64,000 nucleotides of DNA. Source: Dongia_A sp039808885 (GTDB lineage: Bacteria > Pseudomonadota > Alphaproteobacteria > Dongiales > Dongiaceae). The first letter of the stretch is position 1. Each line of letters begins with the position of its first letter. Shown here one piece after another: positions 43,041 to 52,360 of the stretch. The stretch spans positions 1 to 64,000 of the forward strand of contig JBDHTX010000013.1 in assembly GCA_039808885.1 (NCBI GenBank). Direction: 5' to 3'. Under the pieces are notes generated by a model. That model was not told the origin of the DNA. It did not search any database and was given only the letters and a program-made list of their open reading frames with translations. A program made the position numbers and the translations under genes.

Positions 43041-43150
43041 GTGACAACCTTTGTGTGAAATCTGTGCTCACGCTAGGGGCAACTTAGCGAGCCGCCTGGG
43101 CAATGATCAAGCCGCGGCTTTGGGGCCAGATTCGATCTCAATACACTACG

Positions 43151-44632
43151 TCAGGTCTTTGATTTTCCAACATAGAGTCCGGCGGGGATGTGTTTGAACC
43201 GGTAGTGGCCAAGGTCGGCGGCGGCGGGGCCGGGCGCGTCGATGTCGATGAGGCAGCGCGCCATTCCACGGAACGCGGCGCGGAAATGGTTCTTGGCCTT
43301 CACGCAGAGCAGGTCGAGCTGTTCCGGATCGATGCCGTGCAGCCGGAAATAGGCCGGGTCGTTCGGCGTCTGGCAGCTTTCGGTGATGATGACCTGCACG
43401 CCTTTGACCTCGAGCAGCGCAGTGCGGCCGACATCGGCCGGCAGCTGGTGCTCATAGGGGCCTTCGTTGCGGAAGCGGCCGTCGGTGAGCCTGAGGATCC
43501 TGGCCTCGACCGCGACCGGCGCGCCGAAATCCGGCGTCACCCGGCCGCCCAGCTCCGCCCCGATGGTCGCGCCGACCCCGCGCCGGTGGCAGGCTTCGAC
43601 CAGGGGCGGGTCCCAGAAGAAGGCGAAGACCGTTTTTGGCGGCGCGTCGATCTCGAGCAGGGCGCGGAACAGGGCGGTCGTGTTGCCGATGCCGCCGGAG
43701 AGCGGGTTGTCGGCCGGGTCGAGCACGATGGCCGGGCCTTCGCCGCCGGCGGCCAAGGCGCGCTGCAACCCTTCGCGCGGATCGGGCAGGGCGACGTAGA
43801 AGCGGTCGCGCCGCGCGGCGAGGTCGCGGAGCAGCGCATCGACCGCCTGCTGGGCCAGGGCCGGGTCGCCGTCCGACACCGCCACCGCGCTCGGCCCGGC
43901 GAACGGCGAATCGCCATAGGCGAAGCCGCCGTAGAGGGTGACGTCGAGCATCCCCGGGCGACGGCGCCAGTCATCGGCGAGGCGCTGCATCTCCGCCATC
44001 GGCCCGTCATCGGTGCGCATGTTGAAGCTGGGCAGGATGGCGGGCAGCTTGCCCATTGCGATCCGCGGCGCGGCGCGGCCGGCCGCCTTTGCCAGCAGCA
44101 TGTCCAGCACACGGCGCGCCGCCATGTGCATGTCGATATGCGGATAGGTGTAATAGCCGGAGGTCGCGTCCAGCAGCGCGATCATCTCGGCGCCGAGATT
44201 GGCGTGCAGATCGAAGCTGGCGCCGAGCGGCGTAGCGCCGATGATCCCGCGCACATTCCGCAGCAGGCGCAGTTCGGGGGTCGGGTCGTCGGCAACGGCC
44301 ATGGCGCCGTGCAGCGAGAGATAGACGGCATCCCAAGTTCCGCTCTTGAGGCCGTCCAGGATCAGCCGCGCGATTTCCGCCATCGCCGCAGGCTCCACCA
44401 GCCCGCCTGGCGGCGCGGATGCGCAATGGAGATACTGGAACTCCCAGTCCGGATAGTCGCCCTCGGCCTCCAGGACGCCGCCGATCTCGGTCGCGGTGCC
44501 GGCATAGAATTGCCGCGCTGCCGCGCCGGACACCCATTCGCGGGCCTGGAACTCCGCCAGGCCAGTGCGTTGCGGCGTGAAGGAGTTTGCCTCGTACCAC
44601 AGGCGCGCTATCGCCAATCGCCGTTTCTGCAA
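43151..44632 (-). CDS. M81-family metallopeptidase, MlrC-like
   Basis: 493 residues. RLWYEANSFTPQRTGLAEF, SFDLHANLGAEMIALLDA (Asp-x-His metal pair), YYTYPHIDMHMAARRVLDML and the C-terminal half starting DPADNPLSGGIGNTTALFRA define the MlrC family. It is named after the microcystin-degrading enzyme but is widespread in proteobacteria near amino-acid and amine catabolism genes, where the substrate is unknown. Zinc ligands are probably the Asp and His of the two blocks named. It is divergent from the TMADH-family gene over 148 bp, so they may share control. Confidence 0.9.
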   Translation of the reverse strand: MQKRRLAIARLWYEANSFTPQRTGLAEFQAREWVSGAAARQFYAGTATEIGGVLEAEGDYPDWEFQYLHCASAPPGGLVEPAAMAEIARLILDGLKSGTWDAVYLSLHGAMAVADDPTPELRLLRNVRGIIGATPLGASFDLHANLGAEMIALLDATSGYYTYPHIDMHMAARRVLDMLLAKAAGRAAPRIAMGKLPAILPSFNMRTDDGPMAEMQRLADDWRRRPGMLDVTLYGGFAYGDSPFAGPSAVAVSDGDPALAQQAVDALLRDLAARRDRFYVALPDPREGLQRALAAGGEGPAIVLDPADNPLSGGIGNTTALFRALLEIDAPPKTVFAFFWDPPLVEACHRRGVGATIGAELGGRVTPDFGAPVAVEARILRLTDGRFRNEGPYEHQLPADVGRTALLEVKGVQVIITESCQTPNDPAYFRLHGIDPEQLDLLCVKAKNHFRAAFRGMARCLIDIDAPGPAAADLGHYRFKHIPAGLYVGKSKT

Positions 44633-44780
44633 GATGCCCAGACTCCCCGGTTCCCCCGGCAGGCTACCAGCGGCATGGGAGAATTCCTAGGTCGCGCGAT
44701 TTTCCAGCCGGGTTGCTGGGAGCGCGGAAATCGCTAGAGTGCGGGCGTTTTTCGAGATCAGGACGTTTTTGGGGACAATC

Positions 44781-46847
44781 ATGGCGCGCGATCCGCGTTA
44801 CGACATTCTGTTCGAGCCGGTGAAGATCGGCCCGGTCACCGCGAAGAACCGCTTTTTCCAGGTGCCGCATTGCAACGGCATGGGCCATGCCCATCCGCAT
44901 GCCCATGCGGCGATGCGCGGCATGAAGGCGGAGGGCGGCTGGGCCGTCGTCTCGACCGAGGAATGCGAGATCCATCCCTCCAGCGACGTGACACCCTATG
45001 TCGAGGCCCGGCTGTGGGACGATCACGACATCCCGCACAACGCGCTGATGTGCGAGGCGGTGCACAGGCACGGCGCGCTGGCGGCCGTCGAGCTGTCGCA
45101 CAACGGTCCGGCGTCGTCGAACCTCTACAGCCGCGAGGTGCTGATCGGCCCGGTGCACCAGATGACGCGCTACTACCCGTTCCAGGCCCGCGCCATGGAC
45201 CGCGAGGACATCAGGACCTATCGCCGCTGGCATCGCGAGGCCGCTTTGCGGGCCAAGAAGGCGGGCTTCGACATCGTCTATGTCTATGCCGGGCACGACC
45301 TCTCGCTGCCGATGCATTTCCTGCAGCGCTGGCGCAACAGCCGCACCGACGAATACGGCGGATCGCTGGAGAACCGCGTGCGCCTGTTCCGCGAGGTGAT
45401 CGAGGATACCAAGGAAGCGGTCGGCGATACCTGCGGCGTCGTGGTGCGCTTCGCGGTCGACGAGATGATGGGGCCGGACGGCATCACCGCCGATGGCGAG
45501 GCGCGCGATGTCGTCGCCATGCTGGCGGAGCTGCCCGATCTCTGGGACGTCAATGTCAGCGACTGGAAATACGATTCCCAGACCTCCCGCTTCAAGGAGG
45601 AGGGCTACCAGGAGCAATTCGTGAAGTTCGTGAAGACGCTGACCACCAAGCCGGTGGTGGGCGTCGGCCGCTTCACCTCGCCCGACACCATGGTCTCGCA
45701 GATCAAGCGCGGCGTGCTCGACATGATCGGCGCGGCGCGTCCCTCCATCGCCGATCCGTTCCTGCCGAAGAAGATCGAGGAGGGGCGGTTCGAGGACATC
45801 CGCGAATGCATCGGCTGCAACATCTGCATCACCGGCGACAACACCATCACGCCGATGCGTTGCACCCAGAACCCGACCCAGGGCGAGGAATGGCGCAAGG
45901 GCTGGCATCCGGAAATCATCCCGGCGCGCGCATCGCAGGACCGCATCCTGGTGGTGGGCGCCGGCCCGGCGGGGCTGGAGGCCTCGCGGGCATTGGGCGC
46001 GCGGGGTTACGAGGTGCACCTGGCCGAGGCGACCACCGACCTCGGCGGGCGCGTGACGCGCGAATCCAGGCTGCCCGGCCTTGCCGCCTGGGGCCGGGTG
46101 CGCGACTACCGCATGCAGCAGATCGAGAAGATGCCGCATGTCACCATCTACCGCGACAGCCTGCTGACAGCCGAGAACGTGCTGGAGTTCGGTTTCGAGC
46201 GCGTGGTGCTGGCGACCGGCGCCACCTGGCGGCGCGACGGGTTTGGCCGCAGCCACCACAAGCCGATCCCCGGCCTCGCCCAGGCGCAGGTCTTCACGCC
46301 GGACGACCTGATGGCCGACAGGATGCCGGCGGCAGGGCCGGTCGTGGTCTACGACACCGAGGATTTCTACCTGGCCGGCGTGCTGGCGGAGAAGCTGCGC
46401 AAGGCCGGGCTGGAGACGATCTTCGTCACGCCGTCGGATGTCGCCTCGGCCTGGACCTCCAACACGCTGGAGGTCGGCCACATCAACAAGCGGCTGCGCG
46501 CGTTGGGCGTGCAGGTCGTCACCCATCACGACGTGGCGCGCGCGGCGGGGGATCACGTCGAGATCGCCTGCGGCTATTCCGGCGAGACGCGCCAGGTGGC
46601 GGCCAAGGCCTTGGTCCTGGTGACCTCGCGCCTGCCGAACGAGGCGCTCTATCTCGATCTCATGGCGGCGCCGGAGAAGCTCGAGGCGGCCGGCATCAAG
46701 TCGGTGACCCGGATCGGCGATTGCCTGGCGCCGGGCTTCATCGCCCACGCCGTCTATCATGGTCACCGCTACGCCCGCGAACTGGATGCGCCGTCTTTGG
46801 GCGAAGTGCCGTTCAAGCGGCATCTGCCGATGGTGACGGTGCCATAG
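44781..46847 (+). CDS. Trimethylamine/dimethylamine/histamine dehydrogenase-family iron-sulfur flavoprotein
   Basis: 688 residues from ATG 44781 (GGGGA six bases before). Residues 1-345 form an Old Yellow Enzyme-like FMN barrel; the start ARDPRYDILFEPVKIGP and NRFFQVPHC are nearly those of bacterial TMADH. Cys31 corresponds to the Cys that holds 6-S-cysteinyl-FMN there. A [4Fe-4S] site follows with Cys343, Cys346, Cys349 and Cys361 (CIGCNIC...RC), then two Rossmann-type domains (ILVVGAGPAGLEASRALGAR). The position of TMADH Tyr60, part of the aromatic bowl for trimethylammonium, is Glu61 here, so the substrate is probably another, perhaps charged, amine. It would oxidatively dealkylate or deaminate and pass electrons to ETF. 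It is divergent from the MlrC gene. Confidence 0.88.
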   Translation: MARDPRYDILFEPVKIGPVTAKNRFFQVPHCNGMGHAHPHAHAAMRGMKAEGGWAVVSTEECEIHPSSDVTPYVEARLWDDHDIPHNALMCEAVHRHGALAAVELSHNGPASSNLYSREVLIGPVHQMTRYYPFQARAMDREDIRTYRRWHREAALRAKKAGFDIVYVYAGHDLSLPMHFLQRWRNSRTDEYGGSLENRVRLFREVIEDTKEAVGDTCGVVVRFAVDEMMGPDGITADGEARDVVAMLAELPDLWDVNVSDWKYDSQTSRFKEEGYQEQFVKFVKTLTTKPVVGVGRFTSPDTMVSQIKRGVLDMIGAARPSIADPFLPKKIEEGRFEDIRECIGCNICITGDNTITPMRCTQNPTQGEEWRKGWHPEIIPARASQDRILVVGAGPAGLEASRALGARGYEVHLAEATTDLGGRVTRESRLPGLAAWGRVRDYRMQQIEKMPHVTIYRDSLLTAENVLEFGFERVVLATGATWRRDGFGRSHHKPIPGLAQAQVFTPDDLMADRMPAAGPVVVYDTEDFYLAGVLAEKLRKAGLETIFVTPSDVASAWTSNTLEVGHINKRLRALGVQVVTHHDVARAAGDHVEIACGYSGETRQVAAKALVLVTSRLPNEALYLDLMAAPEKLEAAGIKSVTRIGDCLAPGFIAHAVYHGHRYARELDAPSLGEVPFKRHLPMVTVP

Positions 46848-46861
46848 CTGCCGCGCCCCAC

Positions 46862-48115
46862 TCAGGAGGCGAGATAGGGCGACAAATGATGGGCCAACAG
46901 TTGACCGAACCGGCGGTCACCAAGCGGCCGGTTCGCGGCCCGCTGCAGGGTGCCGACGCCGGGGCTGATATTGCCCTCGATGAGGCAAGGCCCGTCCTCG
47001 ATCACCGCGATGTCCCATCCGATCACGACATGCGCATCGAAGACGCGGTGGGCGCGTAGCGCGAGCTGCATGATCTCGTCCCACATGGGAACGGCGGCGC
47101 CGGCGATCTGCGCTCCCGTATAAGGATGGCGATCGAGCAGCGAGTCCTCCGGCCCGCCGTCCAGCGTCGTGGCCTGGCCGAGCAGGCCGGTGGCGATGTC
47201 GATGGGGGCGGCGATGCCGCCGGCGTGAAAATTGTCGACCGGTGCGGTGCGCGCGACCGGCATGCGCAGGATGGCGTCTGTCACCTCGAAGCCTCCGGTT
47301 TCGCTGCGCCAGCTGATCACGCGCATGGTGCTGAGCGCGCCCGCGGTAAAACCGCGATAGGCCGGATGATTCCTGAGCGCCGGCTGGACCAGGACCGGCT
47401 TCTGCCTCGACAATTCGGCGATGTGCCCGAGCAGCGCAGCCGTATCGAGCTCCCGCCCCCCGGTGCTTCTGTATCGCCGGGGGCCGAGATTGCTCCAGCG
47501 CTCCGCCGAGCCGCCCCGGCTTCCGCGCACCGGCTTCACGAAGATGTCCACGTCGTTGAAGCCGTTCTGAGCCGTTCTCCCCCGCAGCAGGGGCCGTCCG
47601 GCCTTGAAGGCCATGAGGTTAGGCACATGCGGCAGATTGTTTGCCGCGCAATGCCCGGCGAAGCGCACCTTGTTGGTCAAGGGTTGACGCCGGTCAGGGC
47701 GCCCGGCCTGCAGGAGCTGATAGGCGATGCCCTCGATCTGGTTGCGCAGGAGGAACTCGCCGGCTTTCGGCCGCATCGCCGGAGAGTAGAGCCGCAGGCG
47801 ATAATAGTGCTTTGGGGCCAGCCGCAGGCGAAGGATCAGGGCGATCTGGTCGATGGCTTGCTCGCACAATCCCCTGCCGGACTCGCGCGCGACCTCGCGG
47901 CCATACCGGTACAGATAGCCGGGGAGTACGGCCAGCATCGCGAGCGGCCAGAGCGCCACAAGGGCGATGGTCGCGGCGCATTGCGGCGCGGATTGATGAC
48001 GCCAGAGCAGCTTGCTGCAGACCCGCCGCACCTGCGATGTCTGCATGGACGGGCTGTCCTGCACCGGCACGAAAGGCGGAGGGACAAGCGCCCGCCACCG
48101 AATTCGCACTTCCAT
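46862..48115 (-). CDS. ATP-grasp protein of the sugar-transfer-associated type
   Basis: 417 residues from ATG 48115. One hydrophobic segment (about 47-69: AATIALVALWPLAMLAVLPG) suggests membrane attachment. The rest resembles the ATP-grasp domain associated with polysaccharide loci: DVDIFVKPVRGSRGGSAERW for the ATP-binding Lys, a central ALSTMRVISWRSETGGFEV, and the C-terminal VVIGWDIAVIEDGPCLIEGN with the metal-binding Asp, Glu and Asn. Family members probably ligate amino acids or similar groups to glycans or peptides. It converges on the TMADH-like gene with 14 bp between stops. Function is otherwise unknown. Confidence 0.82.
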   Translation of the reverse strand: MEVRIRWRALVPPPFVPVQDSPSMQTSQVRRVCSKLLWRHQSAPQCAATIALVALWPLAMLAVLPGYLYRYGREVARESGRGLCEQAIDQIALILRLRLAPKHYYRLRLYSPAMRPKAGEFLLRNQIEGIAYQLLQAGRPDRRQPLTNKVRFAGHCAANNLPHVPNLMAFKAGRPLLRGRTAQNGFNDVDIFVKPVRGSRGGSAERWSNLGPRRYRSTGGRELDTAALLGHIAELSRQKPVLVQPALRNHPAYRGFTAGALSTMRVISWRSETGGFEVTDAILRMPVARTAPVDNFHAGGIAAPIDIATGLLGQATTLDGGPEDSLLDRHPYTGAQIAGAAVPMWDEIMQLALRAHRVFDAHVVIGWDIAVIEDGPCLIEGNISPGVGTLQRAANRPLGDRRFGQLLAHHLSPYLAS

Positions 48116-48210
48116 TCTCAGGACCCCGTCAAAATGCGCAGGGCCGTGGCCGGGTGCCCCACCGAGCGCCGACTATGACACAAAAATGCCGGTCGTCGAG
48201 CGATCGCGCG

Positions 48211-49485
48211 CTATTTGGCATAGCCATCTTTGGTCGATGCGGCTGCCGGGTGGTGGAACTCGCCGCGGGGGTCAAGCTCCGGGGCGCCGTAGACGGCTTG
48301 CACGTTGGGCACGGCGACGTAGTCGCTCTGCTCCGTCAGCGTCTTGGCGCGGCGGCGGAACACGCGGTAGAGCGCGAACAGCGCGACGAAGCCATAGCCG
48401 ATGCCGGTGTAGAGGAAGAGCCCGGCCGAGCCGATCAGCTCCATGACGAAGCCGGCGATGCTGGGGCCGGCGCTGGCGCCTACGCCCCAGACGAAGAGCA
48501 GCCCGGCGGCGGCGCGGACGAAGTCCTTGCGGTCGACATAGTCGTTGGTCTGGCCGACGCCGAGCGCGTAGAGCGGCGAGTTGAACAGCGTCATCACGAA
48601 AAACAGCCCGACCAGCCAGGTGAAGGGCAGGGACGGGGTCAGGGCGATCGTCAGCGCCAGCGCGCCGGCCAGGAGGTTGGCGCCGATGATGACCGGCCGG
48701 CGGCCATAGTGGTCGGAGATGTAGCCGACCGGGAGTTGGGTGATGAGGGCCGCCCCCGTGCCGATCGCGATCAGCGCCGTGAGGTTCTCGGGTTTCAGCC
48801 CGATCTCGGAGATATAGGCCGGGAGCAGCGAATAGAGCGATCCGGTCAACAGCCCGGAGGCGAAGCAGCAGACGACGCCAGTCGGCGAGGCCTGGATCAG
48901 CTTGGTGATGGAGAAGCTCTGCTTGTGGCCGATCTCCGGATTGCCGACCCTGGTGAGTGCCAGCGGGATCATCGCCGCGGCGAGCAGAATGGTTGAGATC
49001 TTGAACAGGAAGTCACCCTCTATGTCAGCGATGTTGAGCACCAGCGGCGACAGGCCGCCGGCGCCCCAGGTCACCACCATGTAGACGGCGAAGATGCGGC
49101 CGCGATTGTCCTCCGACGCCTTGTCGTTGAGCCAGGACTCGATGACGATGAAGCCGCCGGCCAGGACGTAGCCGGACAGCCCCTTGAACAGGGCCCAGGC
49201 ATAGACATCCCTGGTCAGGGTGAAGAACAAGGTGGCGATGGCGGTGCTGACGGCGAAGACGCCGAAGGCGCGGATATGGCCGACCCGGTTGATCAGGCGT
49301 TCGCAGGTCAGCGTGCCGAACAGGAAGCCGACGTTGTAGGCGGAGAAAACCACGCCGATGAGGAATGCCGAGATCCCCCGATCGGCAAGCTGCACGCCGA
49401 TCAGCGTGCCGCTGATGCCAAGGGCGGCCTCGATCAGGACGATGCCCAGCAACACCGGCACGACCGGCTGAACCGCTTTCCACAT
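48211..49485 (-). CDS. MFS transporter, YcaD-like
   Basis: 424 residues with twelve membrane helices. The loop GTLTCERLINRVGHIRAFGV is motif A, and YISDHYGRRPVIIGANLLAG its repeat in the second half. YVLAGGFIVIESWLNDKASE is a hallmark of the YcaD/YfkF group, in which the substrate is unknown. A hydrophilic tail of about 45 residues follows the last helix. It is third in a minus-strand run after the TetR regulator and the acyl-CoA dehydrogenase, so it may be co-regulated with them. Confidence 0.9.
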   Translation of the reverse strand: MWKAVQPVVPVLLGIVLIEAALGISGTLIGVQLADRGISAFLIGVVFSAYNVGFLFGTLTCERLINRVGHIRAFGVFAVSTAIATLFFTLTRDVYAWALFKGLSGYVLAGGFIVIESWLNDKASEDNRGRIFAVYMVVTWGAGGLSPLVLNIADIEGDFLFKISTILLAAAMIPLALTRVGNPEIGHKQSFSITKLIQASPTGVVCCFASGLLTGSLYSLLPAYISEIGLKPENLTALIAIGTGAALITQLPVGYISDHYGRRPVIIGANLLAGALALTIALTPSLPFTWLVGLFFVMTLFNSPLYALGVGQTNDYVDRKDFVRAAAGLLFVWGVGASAGPSIAGFVMELIGSAGLFLYTGIGYGFVALFALYRVFRRRAKTLTEQSDYVAVPNVQAVYGAPELDPRGEFHHPAAASTKDGYAK

Positions 49486-49513
49486 GCACGCCTCCGCAGC
49501 CGGCTATGACATT

Positions 49514-50689
49514 CTATTCGATCAGTGCCTGTTGCCCGCGTTTCAGCAGGCCGCCCGCGATGATCACGCGCTGGATCTCGCTGGCCCCCTCCCAGATGCG
49601 TTCGACGCGCAACTCGCGATAGAACCGCTCGGCGACGTTCTCGCGCATGTAGCCGCGCCCGCCGAAGATCTGCACGGCCCGGTCCGCCACGCGGTTCGCC
49701 ATCTCGGAGCAATAGAGCTTCACCATGGAGCTCTGCGCGTGGCTGACCTTCACATCCTCGCCGGCGTCGATGCCGGCGGCGGTCTGGTAGACCATGAGCC
49801 GCGCCGCCCACAGCTCGGTCAGGCTGTCGGCCAGCATGAACTGCACCGCCTGCATGTCGCTCAGCATCTGCCCGAAGAGCTTGCGCTGGCGGGCAAAGGC
49901 CGTCGCCTCGTCGATCAGCCGCGCGGCGGCGCCGCAGCAGCGCGCCCCGATCATCAGCCGCTCGTAGCGGAACCAGTCATGGGTGAAGCCCATGCCGTCG
50001 CCCTCGGCGCCGATGCGGTTGGCCTCCGGCACGCGCACATCCTTGAAGCGGTAGATCGGATGATGCGCGGCGAAGGTATGGGTATAGGCGGGGGACCGCA
50101 CCACCTCGATGCCGGGCGTGTCGCTGTCGACGAAGAACAGGCAATGGGCCCCGGCGTTGGGGCCGTCGGCGAGCTTGGCCTGGAAGATGATGACGTCGGC
50201 GAGATTGCCCGAGGTGACGTGCCATTTCTCGCCGTTCAGCACGTAGTGGCCGCCGTCGCGCCGCGCCGTCGCCTGGATGGCGTCGACATCGGAGCCAGCC
50301 TCGGCCTCGGTGATCGCGTAGCATTCGTGCCGGGCGTCGGCGATCAACGGCTTCACCCAGGTCTCGATCTGGTGCGGCGAGCAGGCCTTCGCCATCCACT
50401 TCTGGACATTGGAGAAACGCCAGCCGAGCGCATTGGTGACGCGGCCGGTCTGCTCCTGCGCCACCGCCTGCAGCAGCATGGAAGCGCCGCCGCCGCCCAG
50501 CTCCCTGGGGGCATCCATCGAGCTGAGGCCGATCCGGCGTGCTTCATCCTTCTGGCGCTTCAGCACCTCGGGCGGCACCTCGCCGTGATTCATCTCGGCG
50601 TGGACTTCCCAGGGGATCAGCTCCTCGTCGACATACTTGCGCACTGCGGCCTGCAGGATGCGCGCTTCGGGCGGCAGGGGATAGGACAT
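49514..50689 (-). CDS. Acyl-CoA dehydrogenase family protein
   Basis: 391 residues with the three-part ACAD fold. CYAITEAEAGSDVDAIQATA and NGEKWHVTSGNLAD mark the middle beta-domain that binds FAD; QVFGGRGYMRE-like AVQIFGGRGYMRENVAERF and catalytic Glu in RVERIWEGASEIQRVII are in the last helical domain. It would introduce a 2,3-double bond into an acyl-CoA thioester with ETF as electron acceptor. The adjacent 2,4-dienoyl-CoA-reductase-like gene and TetR regulator point to degradation of a branched or unsaturated fatty acid. Chain specificity cannot be read. Confidence 0.92.
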   Translation of the reverse strand: MSYPLPPEARILQAAVRKYVDEELIPWEVHAEMNHGEVPPEVLKRQKDEARRIGLSSMDAPRELGGGGASMLLQAVAQEQTGRVTNALGWRFSNVQKWMAKACSPHQIETWVKPLIADARHECYAITEAEAGSDVDAIQATARRDGGHYVLNGEKWHVTSGNLADVIIFQAKLADGPNAGAHCLFFVDSDTPGIEVVRSPAYTHTFAAHHPIYRFKDVRVPEANRIGAEGDGMGFTHDWFRYERLMIGARCCGAAARLIDEATAFARQRKLFGQMLSDMQAVQFMLADSLTELWAARLMVYQTAAGIDAGEDVKVSHAQSSMVKLYCSEMANRVADRAVQIFGGRGYMRENVAERFYRELRVERIWEGASEIQRVIIAGGLLKRGQQALIE

Positions 50690-50780
50690 CGGACCAACCT
50701 ACGAACGGACAGACACGGATGGATTGCCAAGCGATCCGGGCCGGATCGCCGGGCAGCGAAACGCAATCGGGCGGTGGCGG

Positions 50781-51425
50781 TCAGGCAGTCGCGGCCTGTG
50801 CGGCGCCACCGCTGCGTTGTCGGCCGAACTCGTTGGGGAAAAGGCCGCCGAGATAGGTGCGCAGGATGCGCTTGGCGCCGTCGCGGTCGACCGATTTCGG
50901 GTTGATCAGCATGTCGAGCCACAGCCCGTCGATCATCGCGTCGAAGCCGCGGGCGACGAGGTCGGGATCGAGATCCTGGTAGCCGCCCTCGGTGATGACC
51001 CGGGCGAAGAGCTCGCGGGTCTCTTCATGGAAGCGGTCCGACAGCTCCTGGCAGATCTTGAGGAATTCGGGCCGCCAGCGCGTCTCGCCCCAGAAGGCGT
51101 ACCAGACGGTCACCTTCTTGCGGTTGGCGATGGCGCGATGGAAGTCGGATTCGATCGCGGCATCGAGCTGCGCGGCGGCGCTCTGTCCGGCGTTACGGAT
51201 GTTCTCGTCGGTCTGCTGGATGTAGTCGTCGACCAGGTGCCGAAGGGTCTCGATCAGCAGCTGGTCCTTGCTCTTGAAATAGAAGTTGACGATGCCGACC
51301 GACAGCCCCGCCCCCTTGGCAACATCGGCCAGAGTCAGGTCGGAGAAGCCATGCGCGGCGATGCAGTCGATGGTGGCTTCCATCAACTGGACCCGGCGTG
51401 CCTCTTTCAGAGCGTCCCGCGACAT
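50781..51425 (-). CDS. TetR-family regulator, BetI-like
   Basis: 214 residues from ATG 51425 (AGGAA seven bases upstream). The N-terminal HTH (about 8-55) has LMEATIDCIAAHGFSDLTLA and GLSVGIVNFYFKSKDQLL. The C-terminal all-helical domain, with TVWYAFWGETRWRPEFLKIC, is of the BetI type, whose model member senses choline. It is divergent from the dienoyl-CoA-reductase-like gene (their 5' ends are 89 bp apart) and upstream of the acyl-CoA dehydrogenase and MFS genes, so it probably represses both directions. The inducer could be choline-like or an acyl-CoA. Confidence 0.9.
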   Translation of the reverse strand: MSRDALKEARRVQLMEATIDCIAAHGFSDLTLADVAKGAGLSVGIVNFYFKSKDQLLIETLRHLVDDYIQQTDENIRNAGQSAAAQLDAAIESDFHRAIANRKKVTVWYAFWGETRWRPEFLKICQELSDRFHEETRELFARVITEGGYQDLDPDLVARGFDAMIDGLWLDMLINPKSVDRDGAKRILRTYLGGLFPNEFGRQRSGGAAQAATA

Positions 51426-51514
51426 GGCCAATTCCTACACGGTCCCTGCTGGCAAGGCAATCAAGGACGGGCGATACTCGGGCCGCAAGGGCCACTGCTC
51501 CAGGTGTTTCGACG

Positions 51515-52354
51515 ATGTTCAAGGTGGATCTGTTGCGCGGCAAGCGCGTGCTGGTGACCGGCGGCGGCACCGGCCTGGGCCTGGCGATGGGCCGGCGTTT
51601 CCTGGAGCTCGGCGCGTCGCTGGCGATCTGCGGCCGCCGCGAGGCGGTGCTGCGGGCGGCGGCCGACGACCTGTCGATCCAGGCGCCGGGGCGCGTCGCG
51701 TGGCGGGTCTGCGACATCCGCGACCCGGCCGCGGTCGATGCCATGCTGGAGGCGCTGTGGCGCGACGGCCCGCTCGACGCCCTGGTGAACAACGCCGCCG
51801 GCAACTTCATCGCCCGGACAGAGGAGCTGTCGCCGCGCGCGATCGACGCAGTGCTCGGCATCGTCCTGCACGGCTCGGCCTATGTGACCACCGGCTGCGG
51901 CCGACGCTGGCTGGCCGAGGGCCGGCAGGCAAGCGTGCTGTCCATCGTCACGACGTATGCCTGGACCGGCTCGGCCTATGTGGTGCCCTCGGCCATGGCC
52001 AAGGCCGGCGTGCTGGCGATGACGCGCAGCCTGGCGGTGGAATGGGGCGGGCGCGGCATCCGGCTCAATGCCATCGCGCCGGGCCCGTTCCCCACGCCCG
52101 GCGCCTGGGAACGGCTGGTGCCGCGCGCGGATCTGGCCCAGCGCTTCGAGACCAACAATCCACTCGGCCGGCCGGGGCGGCACGAGGAGCTGGCGAACCT
52201 GGCGGCCTTCCTGCTTTCGGAGGGCGCCGGCTACATCAATGGCGAGGTCGTGACCATCGACGGCGGCGAATGGCTCCAGGGCGCCGGCCAGTTCAACTTC
52301 CTCCGCGAACTGACCGACGCAGACTGGCAGGCGATGAAGCCGAAGAAGAGCTAA
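51515..52354 (+). CDS. SDR of the 2,4-dienoyl-CoA reductase (DECR) type
   Basis: 279 residues from ATG 51515. The Rossmann motif is VLVTGGGTGLGLAMGRRFLE and NNAAGNF is the NNAG equivalent. The active-site region reads SAYVVPSAMAKAGVLAMTRS: as in mammalian and peroxisomal dienoyl-CoA reductases, there is no YxxxK and the Lys sits in the AKAGV motif. Such enzymes reduce 2,4-dienoyl-CoA with NADPH during oxidation of unsaturated fatty acids. It is divergent from the TetR gene and next to an acyl-CoA dehydrogenase, which fits that pathway. It converges with the next SDR (6 bp apart). Confidence 0.88.
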   Translation: MFKVDLLRGKRVLVTGGGTGLGLAMGRRFLELGASLAICGRREAVLRAAADDLSIQAPGRVAWRVCDIRDPAAVDAMLEALWRDGPLDALVNNAAGNFIARTEELSPRAIDAVLGIVLHGSAYVTTGCGRRWLAEGRQASVLSIVTTYAWTGSAYVVPSAMAKAGVLAMTRSLAVEWGGRGIRLNAIAPGPFPTPGAWERLVPRADLAQRFETNNPLGRPGRHEELANLAAFLLSEGAGYINGEVVTIDGGEWLQGAGQFNFLRELTDADWQAMKPKKS

Positions 52355-52360
52355 CGGGAC

